Assembly: GCA_947000775.1 (NCBI GenBank)
Contig: CAMQGK010000299.1
Span: 17,736,001-17,800,000, forward strand
Source: Pterois miles
Lineage: Eukaryota; Chordata; Actinopteri; Perciformes; Scorpaenidae
DNA length: 64,000 nt
Reading direction: 5' to 3'
A program made the position numbers and the translations under genes. A model generated the notes under the pieces. It was not told the DNA's origin, did no database searches, and worked only from the letters and a program-made list of their open reading frames with translations. How positions within the stretch are numbered: the first letter of the stretch is position 1; the number at the start of each line of letters is the position of its first letter. Of the stretch, positions 35,480 through 46,505 are shown one piece after another.

Positions 35480-36095
35480 CCAATCACCTTCTGCCTACCA
35501 GCCATGACTTGCCTGTAAAGTTCTCATCTGGGAACGCAGCGCTCTCATTGTGAGATGAACAACAGCAGCAATAACAACAACTGGGCTGATCCTCCCCTCC
35601 AGAGGAACCGGGGTCTGGCTGGTCCGAGCACACCGCCGACCGTCCCTCCCTCTGGCCCTCGTTTGTCACAAGCTGACCCTTCCATTTAATTAATTAAAAT
35701 TAGCATCTGTCCCCTTGGCATTGACTTGTTACGTCAGATAGAATCAGCTTTTGTGTCCGCGGGCCCTCGGGGGCTGCTGGCCCTAACGAGGCCCAAGATC
35801 CTAATTAGACGATGTAAGAGGGAGGTGAGTTGGGGGTAAGAGGGAGCTGGACAAGGAGGAGAGAAGGGAGGGGGTGGTGGTCTAGAAGGGGGGGTGAGGG
35901 GGTCTTGCTGGGCTGAGCTGGCCCTGGGGGGAAGTGGGGTATTTATACACCCAGCACCTAAACATGATGGAGGGGGGAGGAGGAGGAGAGGAGCAGCCCT
36001 GGTCTTTCTCTCTGTTTACCTCCCTCGGTCTTTGTCCCGTCTCTCTCCCGTCTTTCTGCCTCCCTCTCGTCTGCTCGCAATGTCATGTTAAGAAA
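35480..36095 (+). promoter_or_regulatory. non-repetitive GC-rich region with purine/pyrimidine switch and TATA-like box
   Basis: An AT homeobox-like block (TTAATTAATTAAAATTAGCA, about 35686) and a GC block precede a G-rich polypurine stretch (35812-35995), which is followed by a pyrimidine-rich stretch (36000-36075). TATTTATA at 35940-35947 sits between GC-rich flanks and could be a TATA element on the plus strand. Function is inferred from composition only. Confidence 0.3.
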
Positions 36096-36290
36096 TACAG
36101 AATCACAGAAACAAGCACAGATTAGAGAGCAAACCCCCCAATTTCACACCTTGTTTTCACATTTTAAGCAAATCTTTTTGACCAAATTTGATAACATTAG
36201 AAGGGGAGAGAAGAAGCTGTTTTACCTTTAATGTATTTTGAATTTTCTTTGAAAGCAAAATTATATCATTTTGTCATTATGTCAGTATAA

Positions 36291-36510
36291 ACCATCCATC
36301 CATCCATCCATCCATCGTCAACCGCTTATCCTGTTAGGGGTTGCGGGGGGGCTGGAGCCGATCCCAGCTGGCATTGGGCGAAGGCGGGGTACATCCTGAA
36401 CAGGTTGCTGGTCCATCACAAGGCTGACACATAGAGACATTCACACCTACGGGCACAATTTAGAGTCATCAATTAACCTGCATGTCTTTCGACTTTGGGA
36501 GGGACAAAGT
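36291..36510 (+). mobile_element. (CATC)n-headed dispersed repeat
   Basis: (CATC)n is followed by CGTCAACCGCTTATCCTGTT, GGGCTGGAGCCGATCCCAGC, GGGCGAAGGCGGGGTACATC, ATTTAGAGTCATCAATTAAC and CCTGCATGTCTTTCGACTTT. This is a very common teleost interspersed repeat that I take to be the 3' part of a LINE. Confidence 0.75.
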
Positions 36511-36514
36511 TCAT

Positions 36515-36790
36515 AGTTTTGGTCAAAAGCCATGCAGTTTTATGAATGCAGTACAAATCTGTTATTTTCTCCTATTCTAAAATTATTTCTGCATAAACAG
36601 TCCATAAACAGTCTTAAATTACATAAATTGGGTATCACTGTAAAGTTGAGACTCTTGTGGATCCAATGAGTCCAGCTGTATTCATGTTAGTCCCCATAGG
36701 AGCCATTTCACATTGTGACTTTTTTACCCAGATGGTGGTACGTCTTTATACAGTTTTCCTAAAATGAGATGATAAAACATTGCAGTATAT
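36515..36790 (+). mobile_element. family H dispersed repeat
   Basis: The block GGGTATCACTGTAAAGTTGA, GACTCTTGTGGATCCAATGA, GTCCAGCTGTATTCATG recurs inverted at about 41250-41330. Confidence 0.5.
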
Positions 36791-37463
36791 CGCTGCTTGT
36801 TTCTTAGACTGCTGCCCATCTCTGTTGAGCAAAACCACAACTGTTATCACAGTTACACTTCAGTCTGAAGCATCAGCAGCAGTGTTAGTGAGGCCTGGTG
36901 GCTCTGCCTGGTGTCATATCCTGATTACCGTCGCTATCTGAGGTCGCTGGAGACGGATGCTGGTGACGAGGGACCGGCCAACGTGAGCAGACAGGATGTG
37001 GGCAGCAACTCGTCCCAGATAGACGCATGTCAGTAAAACAGTGGGTGACGTGGGAGGACGCCCATGTGGTGGGAGATGTTAAAGCTTTCTGAAAGTCTAA
37101 AAGAGGGAGAGGAGAGAAAGTGAGAGTGAGACTGAAATATATCTGTTTTAATCCACAGCACACATACAGAAAACTGTATATACCATCAGGATGATTATCT
37201 GACTCTTATCAAACTCTCCAGCTTTGCATTTCTTCCCACTTTATTGTTCTCTTTCTGTGGGGCAGTCAGACAGTGGCTGTAAATAAATATAAGCCTTGCA
37301 GCATAATGAATGTGTTATAGAAGGATCCATTAAAAATAAAAGCGAGTCCTATCAATTGTTGGATCGTTGAGAGGTTAATAGTTTGTTGGGGCTGGGATGA
37401 TTCACTTATCTCCTTATTCAAAACTATCACAATACTTGAGTGCTGATTTGAAATGTATATCTG
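36791..37463. other. intergenic, no gene seen
   Basis: Unique-looking, with no credible frame. Confidence 0.6.
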
Positions 37464-37490
37464 GTGTGTGTGTGTGTGTGTGTGTGTGTG
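37464..37490. repeat. (GT)13 microsatellite
   Basis: 27-bp dinucleotide tract followed by a G-rich stretch (37490-37527). Confidence 0.95.
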
Positions 37491-37938
37491 GAGGGGTGGA
37501 AGTGATGATGGGGGGATTGGGGGGGTCAGTCAGTCATCACCCAGTTTGTGAGTGAGAGGACTGGGACCACATGGCCCTGTTTCAACTGTGTCAGATCGAG
37601 GCGGCCGCTCCAAATCATGTCCCTGTCACACCATATACAGTATACACCTCCACTTTATTTTTCTAAAACATCCTCTTTTTTCTTACATCGTTCACTTTTA
37701 CAAAATCTTTTTTTTAATTTTAGTCAGCTAAGTTTTCTGCAGCAGTTGATGTGGTGTCCTTTTGCTTCTCTGCAATGCATTTATCATTATTCCCAACCTG
37801 AAATAGGCTAAATAGTCAAAATTTAACGAAAATGAAGGAAACAGATAATGGGTGTTTTCCTAATTAATATTCAGTTTGATGTAACTTCAACTTAATATAA
37901 ATGTAAATACAAAATTAATGGCTGCAGTTCAGCGGTTT

Positions 37939-37940
<2 letters not shown>

Positions 37941-38035
<95 letters not shown>
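37941..38035. repeat. (TG)47 microsatellite
   Basis: Perfect 95-bp tract, the longest dinucleotide repeat in the window. Confidence 0.98.
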
Positions 38036-38037
<2 letters not shown>

Positions 38038-38603
38038 AGCGTTGCTGTGAGGAACTCCTTCAGCTAGTCCTCGTGTTTGTCAGCTGGCGAGCGTTCTCAA
38101 TATAAGCTCTCTAATTGCTCAGAAAATTACAGCTAACAATGATTGCACTTGACACAGGCTGACATTACGGTGACACCACAACGCCGCGCGCCCCCAGATC
38201 CCCCCCCGCCATCCTCACCTCCCCTCGCCTCCTGCCCGACACCCTCCTCAGGATGTTGTGCCAACCCCCATTGACCGGAGCCTTGCCCCCAGTGACCGCC
38301 GCGTGCCCCCTGCTTGTTGAAGCTGTCCAAAGCAGAGATGTCCCAAAGTTCAATCTGTTCTGGCATCGCTTTCTGCCACCCCTCATCCGTCAGCCAAACC
38401 GCTTGTGAACCATAATGTGATCCTCTGTACTTCATGTGAGAGCCATGTGTGAGAGTGTTTTTGAACTTGTAAATATGTGTGTTTTCTTTTGTGGTAAAGT
38501 TATAATGCTGCCAGTGTGCTCTTATGGGTGTCAGAAGTTACACTTGACTTCAAGATGGACGATTAATGCAACAGACACATGGATTGTGTGTAAAAGACTA
38601 TAA
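38036..38603. other. intergenic, no gene seen
   Basis: A GC-rich part at 38165-38400 has C-runs and minus-strand frames of Gly/Arg-rich low complexity. Confidence 0.5.
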
Positions 38604-39373
38604 TTAAAGGTTGTCAATCAATTAAAAATAATTAATTGCAAATTAATCATTCATTTTTTATCTGTTTATGATGTAGCTTAAAGGGAGATTTCTCAAGTAT
38701 TTACTACTCTTATCAACATGGGAGTGGGCAAATATGCTGGTTTATGCAAATGTATGTATACATTTATTATTGAAAATCAATTACCAACACAAAACTATGA
38801 CAGATATTATCCAGAAAACCCTCCTAGCATGAATTTAGCATGAAAAATATGCTCAGATCATAACATGGCAAACTGCAGCCCAACAAGCAAGATAGTCCTT
38901 TATTAGTCCCACGAGGGGAAATTCAATTTTTTCACTCTGTTGTCAACTTATACACGGTACAGCAACAACAGCTGTCAGTGTGTCAGAGTGCTGACTTGAC
39001 TATGACTTGATCCAGTCTGACTGGGACTATCATAAAGTGGGGTTGTCTGTAAAGGGGAGACTCGTTGGTACCCAGAGAACCCATTTACATTCACATATCT
39101 GGAGGTCGGAGGTCAAGGGACCCCTTTGAACATGACCATGACGGTTTTTCCTCGCCTAAATTTAGCGTAAGTTTGGAGCGTTATTTAACCTCTAAATAGT
39201 CTGACCTGGTTGGTACCGATGGATTCATCAGGTTTTCTAGTTTCACATGATGCCAGTATCTTCACTCTAGCTTTAAAACTGAGCCTGCTACAAACTAAAA
39301 ATCACAAGTTGCATTAATGCGTAAAAAAAATAGTGGCATTACCGAGTTATCGCGTTAAATCTAACAGCCTAGA
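38604..39373 (+). mobile_element. family B element, near full length, carrying a nested insertion
   Basis: Runs from GGTTGTCAATCAATTAAAAA to CGCGTTAAATCTAACAGCCT with all internal landmarks of the family. Interrupted at 38891-38960 by a retroposon tail fragment. Confidence 0.85.
38886..38965 (+). mobile_element. nested retroposon tail (family D) with 5-bp target duplication
   Basis: Seventy bases (GATAGTCCTTTATTAGTCCC, GAGGGGAAATTC and on) are flanked by AGCAA at 38886-38890 and 38961-38965. The 34.5 kb family B copy has a single AGCAA at the same place. Confidence 0.8.
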
Positions 39374-39732
39374 ATAAAATGAAAAAGTCCAGAATATGAG
39401 TGGGTTGTTGGTGAAGTTTGTAGTCAGATAGGAGAGGAGAGGATCAATACCACTGTCAGATATTAAGAACTGAACCAGAGCCAGGAGACGATTAGCTTAG
39501 CTTAGCATAAAGACTGGAAGTACTGCGCTTTACCCGAGTGGTATCTTTTCGTGATGTTTTATACTTCTACTACACCACACTTATTTCTCCGCTTTAGTTA
39601 CTTTACAAATTAAGATTTTTACATACAAAATATACAAAAGTTTATAAAATATGATGTTTTGCTGTAACGATTAGTCCATTGATCAAGTTGATTGTGGGTA
39701 ATCTGGCCATGATATTTTTCCCTCATGCCAGT

Positions 39733-39946
39733 TTTAATCATTATTTAACCTTCTTCCTGACAAGCTAGTATGACATAGGATTCATTAGGTTTTCTAGTTT
39801 CATATAATGCCAGTTTCTTCACTCTAACTTCAAAACAAAGCCCACTACAACTTAAAAATCCCACGATGCATTAAAGAAATCAATGGCATTAAAACATATT
39901 TGCGTTAACATGTTATCATTGCCTTAATTTAGACAGCCCTGCTGTA
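39733..39946 (+). mobile_element. family B element, 3' fragment
   Basis: From TTTAATCATTATTTAACC through GGATTCATTAGGTTTTCTAG to TTTAGACAGCCCTG. Confidence 0.75.
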
Positions 39947-39949
39947 ATT

Positions 39950-40440
39950 CAACATTAAAAAGGGTTTTTAAGTGTACGTAGTTTCCTGCCTCTGCACACT
40001 GGCATATACTGTAAATGCGTGTGTGCACATATGAATGTGAGTAAATGCCTGCATGTGCAGGAACATGTCCATATACCCGGGCCCCTGCAGGCCGGGATGT
40101 GTCACCTCTTTGTCTTGTCAGTGTTAATGTGAGCACAGCCAGCCAGGCGTGGAGCTGTGACAGATCAGCAGACGGACCCCTGCTACCCCACCCGCATCCA
40201 CCTCCCCTCGCCTCCCTGCCTTCAGCACATGGATTAAATATCCCTTGCTGTCCAGGCATCACCGCTGGCATATGGGGTTTTTATTTAATTTCAGGTCAGA
40301 ACCTGTCCGTCACTGGTCCTCGACCTACGATGCATCACAGCGCCAGAGGATGCCCAGTGGGCAGCGGAGGGGTGGCAGAGAGGATCAGCGGTCACACTCA
40401 TGGCTGAAAGCCATCGTGTCACAGCAGATTTAACCTGTGG
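39950..40440. other. non-repetitive, GC-richer segment
   Basis: Unique-looking sequence (CCTTGCTGTCCAGGCATCAC, GGGTTTTTATTTAATTTCAG). Overlapping frames of 100-120 codons on both strands are not credible. Candidate regulatory DNA only. Confidence 0.25.
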
Positions 40441-41104
40441 CGTTAACTCTTATGGCAGCACATAAACTGTATATGGTGGGTATAGATTCAGTTTGGGTAC
40501 TTATAGTTGTGACATGCAGGTAAAGTGCGCTGATACCGATGTGCTGATGTGTGCAAAGCATCACATACACAGTAAACATCGTGGCTTTGTGGCTGAGACT
40601 CTCGTGCTGCTCGTGATGCTGAAATGTGAAAATGTCTGAAAGCCAGAGCAGATGCAGACCTCAGATTGTGTGGTGACAACAGATCTCATAGATAGAGTTT
40701 GCACTTATCTAAACATGGCATCATGAATGTCAGCAGTCTTGTAGTGTGGGGTTGAAAACTCTCACCTCTCGGTTGGGGCTTCTGACCAATCACAGCGTAT
40801 TAAACATGTTTGATTTGTTTGATTTAATCTGAGCCTGTAGTTGATCAGTGATGAAAATCTGAAGATCACAGGGTGAAATCTGCAAAACTCCCTTAATGAT
40901 TAATGAGTATTTTAATAGTCAGACATGGTCACATTTTGAATGTATTCAAGTAGGACTGTAATGGTTGTTTTCACTACTGATTCATCTTTTCTACAATATT
41001 TATCGTTTAACCTGTGAAATGAGAAAATAGTGAAAAATTTTCATCCAAGTCCAAGGTGATGTCTTAAATGTCTTATTTTGTCCAAAACTCAAAGATATTC
41101 AGTT
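40441..41104. other. intergenic, no gene seen
   Basis: Nothing assignable. Confidence 0.6.
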
Positions 41105-41640
41105 TAATGTGTAGGGCTGTATATTGACAAGAATCTGACAGTACAATATGTATCATGATTCAGTGCATTGCGATATATACATTTTTTTTTTTTCAAATCT
41201 AATTTTTGTAAAACTATCATAGTATAAAGACACACAACCATAACACCATCACATATGAATACAGTTGGACTCATTGAATCCACAAGAGTCTCAGCTTTAC
41301 AGTGATACCCAAGTTATGTGATTCAAAGCACTTGTTTTTTGCCTCAAACTGCATGTGATTATTATATAGTGGGCATGTCTGTAAAGGGGAGGTCACATCA
41401 TGAGATGCCACTTTTTCCTTTCTAAAATTGAACCCAACTTTGGAGCGTTATTTTGCCTTCTTCCTAACATGCAAGTATGACATGGCTGGTACCAATAGAT
41501 TGAATAATGATTCACGATTTCTAGTTTCATGATGCCAGTATCTTCACTCTAGCTTTAAAAATGGACCGCTACATCCTCCAAAAGACCGAATAATGGCCAT
41601 CAGATTTTTAAAAGGCTAATTAAAAATTGATCAATTCAGT
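41105..41640 (+). mobile_element. chimeric repeat: family H piece joined to family B 3' part
   Basis: 41250-41330 is the inverted family H block; 41345-41580 is family B (GCATGTGATTATTATATAGT, GTCTGTAAAGGGGAGGTC, TTGGAGCGTTATTTTGCC, CCAGTATCTTCACTCTAGCT). The left end AGGGCTGTATATTGACAAGA differs from the usual terminus. Confidence 0.6.
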
Positions 41641-41889
41641 ATCACAGTATATGATATAAAACAGAGTAGCAGGAAATCACCATATTTGAGAGGCTGAAAA
41701 CAGCATTTTTTCTGCTATTGTTGCATGAAAAATGACTTTAATGATTAATCAATCATTGAAATAGTTGGCAATAACTTTTCTGTTGGTCGACTAATCGTTG
41801 CAGCACTATTAAGTGTTTTCCTATGTGAAATAAACAAATTCCCATTGGGAAGACTGCTTTGCATTTAGTATCTGGTATCTACAGTTATA

Positions 41890-42075
41890 ATCTATTACCT
41901 CCGCCAAGGCCAAGGAGCTTATGTTTTCATCGGTATTGGTTGGTTTGTTTGTTTGTCTGTCTTTTAACAGGATTGCTCCAAAAGTTTGCGATGGATTTGA
42001 ATGAAATGTTTTGGAGGGGTGGGATGCGGATTCAGGACTTTCTGATTCCCATCAGCCGTAACATGAAGACCATTG
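41890..42075 (+). mobile_element. family I dispersed repeat
   Basis: ATTACCTCCGCCAAGGCCAA, GGAGCTTATGTTTTCATCGG, TTTGTTTGTTTGTCTG, GCGATGGATTTGAATGAAAT. A common fish repeat; it supplies the start of the 222-codon frame here. Confidence 0.6.
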
Positions 42076-42954
42076 GGTACAACACATGCACATGCAGTTG
42101 TACATGCGTTTTCACACACAGGACATGCACTTATTGGGACTTCATAATAAAAAATAGCTGCATTCAAGTAAAATGTAACATAAAACTCACAAATTATAAG
42201 CTACCTCTGTTCAAAATTAGATATAGGCTCATTTCCTCTTACTGTAAATATGTATCTGCTCACCACAAAAACACAGACATCGTGGGTGGATCCCACACAC
42301 ACACTCAGACGGCCAAAATGTTAGCTCGTGGTCGGAGGAAGCCTCATGACTCAGAGTCGACGCTATCTCCACTAACTGAGAGGCCAGTCATCATCAGATC
42401 CACGTCCAGGCAGCACAGTCATCGACTCTGCTGCAGTCTTCAGTGTAATAGGTGGGTTGTCACAGCTACGTGGTGGAAACTATCATTGATATCCTGTCTA
42501 GTGTTTCCTATCTGGCAATTTTTGTAGTTTTATTTGCAGTTTCTGTGTATAATATTCCAAATATATATTTTCCATCATCTCACAATCCTCCTTGTAGGTG
42601 TCCACCTCTGCAGTGTTTTGGTTATGAATAGTTTAATCATGAGGAGGTTGGATTCTGTTGATGTTAATTAGACTGATAATTAGAGGTTGAACGATATGAG
42701 TTTTATGGCTGATGCTGATTTTTTTTTAAGAATCAGGACAGCCGATGGCCAGTATATGATTAATTCATAACAGCTTATTAATAACAAATGGTACAGTGAA
42801 TTTATGGTCTGTTTCTCCAATCTGCATTTTGTATCTGCACAGTTTCTCCCAGTTAGGACGTTGCTCTTCTCACACACTCTTACAAGGTTAATAGTCCACT
42901 GGGCTTCATCTACTGAGGTCGGCTGGTAGAACGGCAGTTTGGGAAGTGCTGCAG

Positions 42955-43310
42955 CTGTAATGGCTGTAAAGACTCTTCTTCAAATACTCAGGGAATGTCT
43001 CATGATTCAGGCCTACTGGCTGAAAGTTGACAAGTGTATAGAAAACATTACTCAGACCAACTCTGAGTTTTGTCCGAGGCTATATATTCTCTGTTTGTGA
43101 TCCACCAGTGACATCTCACTGTGGAGCCTCAGACTCTATTCAGACCAGTATAGTGGTGGCAAAGCAAATTATTATGAGAAACTGGAGGAAGCCAGGTGAG
43201 CCATCTTTTAAGGAATGGTCCTCAGATGGTCTCAGATTGATGGACAGGACTGAGAAATATGCAGCGGAGAATACCTGCAATACATTGCTCGTACGGACAG
43301 TTCTTGAAGC
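42955..43310 (+). pseudogene. L1-type LINE ORF2 C-terminal relic
   Basis: Broken across frames, the plus strand reads RECLMIQAYWLKVDKCIENI, then EFCPRLYILC, then VVAKQIIMRNWRKPGEPSFK. This order (W/Y..V near a CP..F/YW motif, a DPRLxLLG-like block, then AKxxIxxNWK) is that of the region downstream of reverse transcriptase in fish L1/Tx1-like elements. Frameshifts and stops show it is dead. Confidence 0.6.
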
Positions 43311-45480
43311 AAAGCACACACCATCACACAGTATTTGCATACACACTCATACATACTGTGAATATATGTTTGAAAACAGAATGGATGTGTGTACATTTTG
43401 TTAGACCATGGTGCAGTTTAAAATAGGAATATGTACATTGATTTTTGATTAATTGAATGTCATTGGGATTTTAGTGCCATTATTTTGTCAGTGTTTTTGT
43501 TACTTTCACATTAATATTACTTTGTATATTGGAGTTTGTAGACCACATATGACAATGTTTGGTGAAAAAAGTTAGTAAAATACTAATTATAAAAAATAAA
43601 TAATGAATGGCAATTTGACTGACACAAGGGACGCCGTCACATGTGATCTACAGCAACAACGCTGGGCTGTCTGTGCCTGCTTGCTAATCAGCTTAATATG
43701 CTCAGACATCGGCTGATACCGATTAGGAAAAAAAGTTTACAAATCAGTCCTATTAATTGATTGACCCTCTACTGATGATCACATAGAAGTGCTATTTCAG
43801 TTATTGTAAACACTGGATAAATCTCAGATGTTGGTGCTTAAATCTGGTTAACTGCTGTTTTAGAGTGAAAGCTTTTAGTTAGATTAAAATGGAAATTGTG
43901 ACCAACACAGAAAACTCTCGGTGTTATGTGCATGAATCATATTGTTGTATAGAGGGCGTATGTTAACCACATTAGTGCCAGGCATCATGCCAGACACTAG
44001 TCTAAACACACACAGCGGTACAAGAGCTTCACTTTAATTAAAATAGTCTAAAATTGGCAAAATAAAAATTTGAATTGACCTGGATCTGTGATTTCAACCT
44101 GACATTTGATTTTTTTTTATTTCATTTTTTAATTCACACAGATTTTGATCAGTATTTACCTGCAGGTTGTACAGTGTATCACTGACTTTTCTGTACCTTT
44201 GAAGATGTAACATAGTCTTATCTACCCAAAAAATTTAACTGAATATGTTGCTCCTGGATTAGAGTAAAATCTACCTACAAACTCGTCTGTTGTTTCTCTA
44301 AGTTTCCTGCTGACTTTTTACAGCAGGTAAATGTTAAAGTTGGTCTTATTGTCTCCCAACAGAGAAGATATTCTTATATCAGCTGTATGAAGACAGATAT
44401 GTCACAATAAAGAAAATACACTTTCAAAACCCTTGCCTGGAGTAAGATAAACCAGTCACACTACACACAAAAACGTACCCACTGTGAAAGTGTGGTGAAC
44501 GGTGGTTCAACTTGCTGACCATGTAATTGCAACATCCCCAAATCGAGTCTAACAGAGCCCTTATCTCCCTCTCCCCTCATTTCCTGTCTACTAATGAAGT
44601 CATAAATATGTTTTAAAGAACTTACAAGAGTGAGTAGACCTTTTTTTTTAAAAAAAACAGTGGTTGCGCTTTACCATAATCATCCATGCTGTCGTTACCA
44701 AACTGAGAATTGGAGCCATAAGACAAGAAAGTGGTAGATTAAGTAAGAAGAAGTCAACAGAGGCGTTGATGCATGCAGTATATAGACACAAACCACCAGA
44801 CTAATTTACACTGGACTTCTTTTCTTTGACAGCCAATAGAGCTGTTCATATTCCAGCCATATAGAACAAATCAATAATTAAATTAATAAAATTAAAATTT
44901 AAGAAATAAAATATAAGATAAATGAAGAAGCAAACTAAACAATAAGTAATCAACCGGTTGGCGTGATTTGTGTGTTTGTCAAATTCAGTGGTGTTGTGTG
45001 GATCGTAGGGCTGCCACATAGTTCGAAGCTTCATTCATAACATCGACATTCAAATTATTATTATTAATAAAACATCGCATGCACTCCACTTTTCCCTCTC
45101 TCTGTCAAGAGCTGTCCTCATCTCTGTATCGCATTAGTCAAAGTCCAAAAGTCAAAATGTATTGAAGAAACACTGACGTAATCATTATGTATATAATCAT
45201 TGTAGTGTCTGGGTCAGAGACACATTGTCTGTTTCACATTTACCCAGTCTGCTGGTTGTGTATGAACACCGTATTTTTCCACAGCCAGTGGACTGTGAGG
45301 AGATATTCACTGAATTTGACAGTTTAGCCTGTTGGATTAGAAATCACAGTGGAGCGGAGGCAAGTTTATATTAACTTGTCTCAGCAACATGTTTTAAAAT
45401 ATTATGGTAATTAATGTTAATTAATTCATTTATTTATTTGGCTTGTTTTCCAATGGACATTTTGACCATTGATCATTTAA
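43311..45480. other. intergenic, no gene seen
   Basis: AT-rich, with short frames only and no assignable repeat. Confidence 0.55.
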
Positions 45481-45487
45481 TCTGCCG

Positions 45488-46186
45488 CCTAACGTAAGCC
45501 TAACGTAAGCCTAACGTAAGCCTAACGTAAACCAAATGTAAGCCTAACGTAAACCAAATGTAAGCCTAACGTAAACCAAATGTAAGCCTAACGTAAGCCT
45601 AACGTAAACCTAACGTAAGCCTAACATAAACCAAATGTAAGCCTAACGTAAGCCTAACGTAAACCTAACGTAAGCCTAACATAAACCAAATGTAAGCCTA
45701 ACGTAAGCCTAACGTAAACCTAACGTAAGCCTAACATAAACCAAATGTAAGCCTAACGTAAGCCTAACGTAAACCTAACGTAAGCCTAACATAAACCAAA
45801 TGTAAGCCTAACGTAAACCTAACATAAGCCTAACGTAAGCCTAACGTAAACCTAACGTAAGCCTAACATAAACCAAATGTAAGCCTAACGTAAGCCTAAC
45901 GTAAGCCTAACGTAAGCCTAACGTAAGCCTAACGTAAGCCTAACGTAAGCCAAACGTAAGCCTAACATAAACCAAACGTAAGCCAAATGTAAGCCTAACA
46001 TAAACCAAATGTAAGCCTAACGTAAGCCTAACGTAAACCAAATGTAAGTCTAACATAAACCAAATGTAAGCCTAACGTAAACCAAATGTAAGCCTAACGT
46101 AAGCCTAACATAAGCCTAACGTAAGCGTAACGTAAGCGTAACGTAAGCCTAACGTAAGCCTAACGTAAGCCTAACGTAAGCCTAAC
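45488..46186. repeat. 11-bp minisatellite (CCTAACGTAAG)n with 55-bp higher-order units
   Basis: About 63 units. Main variants are AAGCCTAACGT, AAACCTAACGT, AAGCCTAACAT and AAACCAAATGT. The pair AAGCCTAACAT-AAACCAAATGT begins at 45617, 45672, 45727 and 45782, an exact 55-bp period of five units. Not coding. Confidence 0.97.
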
Positions 46187-46334
46187 TCTGCGTTCAACAA
46201 AATTATGTTCTCATACAACTAATGCAACAGTTATGCATTCTGCATTCTTAATCGTTTCAACGGAAACACATTTCTGTTTGATTACGGTTACAGTTTTAAA
46301 CAGTTTTAAACACATTGTTAACGCTGAAAGTTAA

Positions 46335-46505
46335 ATTGAACGACTTGGTTAGGTTTAGTGAAAAAAAAAACATCATGGTTTGGCTTAAAATGACGTAATA
46401 ATAATAAAAAATATAATAATATAAAATAATTTGATGTTGACTTTTAGTTTCACATGGGACACAAACAGTGGTCTCTTGGGTGGTGTGTTTGACCCATCCA
46501 CCCTG
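46335..46505 (+). mobile_element. family A dispersed repeat
   Basis: CTTGGTTAGGTTTAGTG, CATCATGGTTTGGCTTAAAA, CACATGGGACACAAACAGTG and GACCCATCCACC. It lies 155 bp beyond the minisatellite. Confidence 0.7.

Noticed and set aside
41859..42527. 222-codon plus frame
   Set aside because: Its start is a dispersed repeat (family I) and the rest is low-complexity Cys/Thr/His sequence without a family.
45488..46186. CRISPR-like array
   Set aside because: Units are adjacent with no spacers, the unit is 11 bp, and the genome is a vertebrate; it is a minisatellite.
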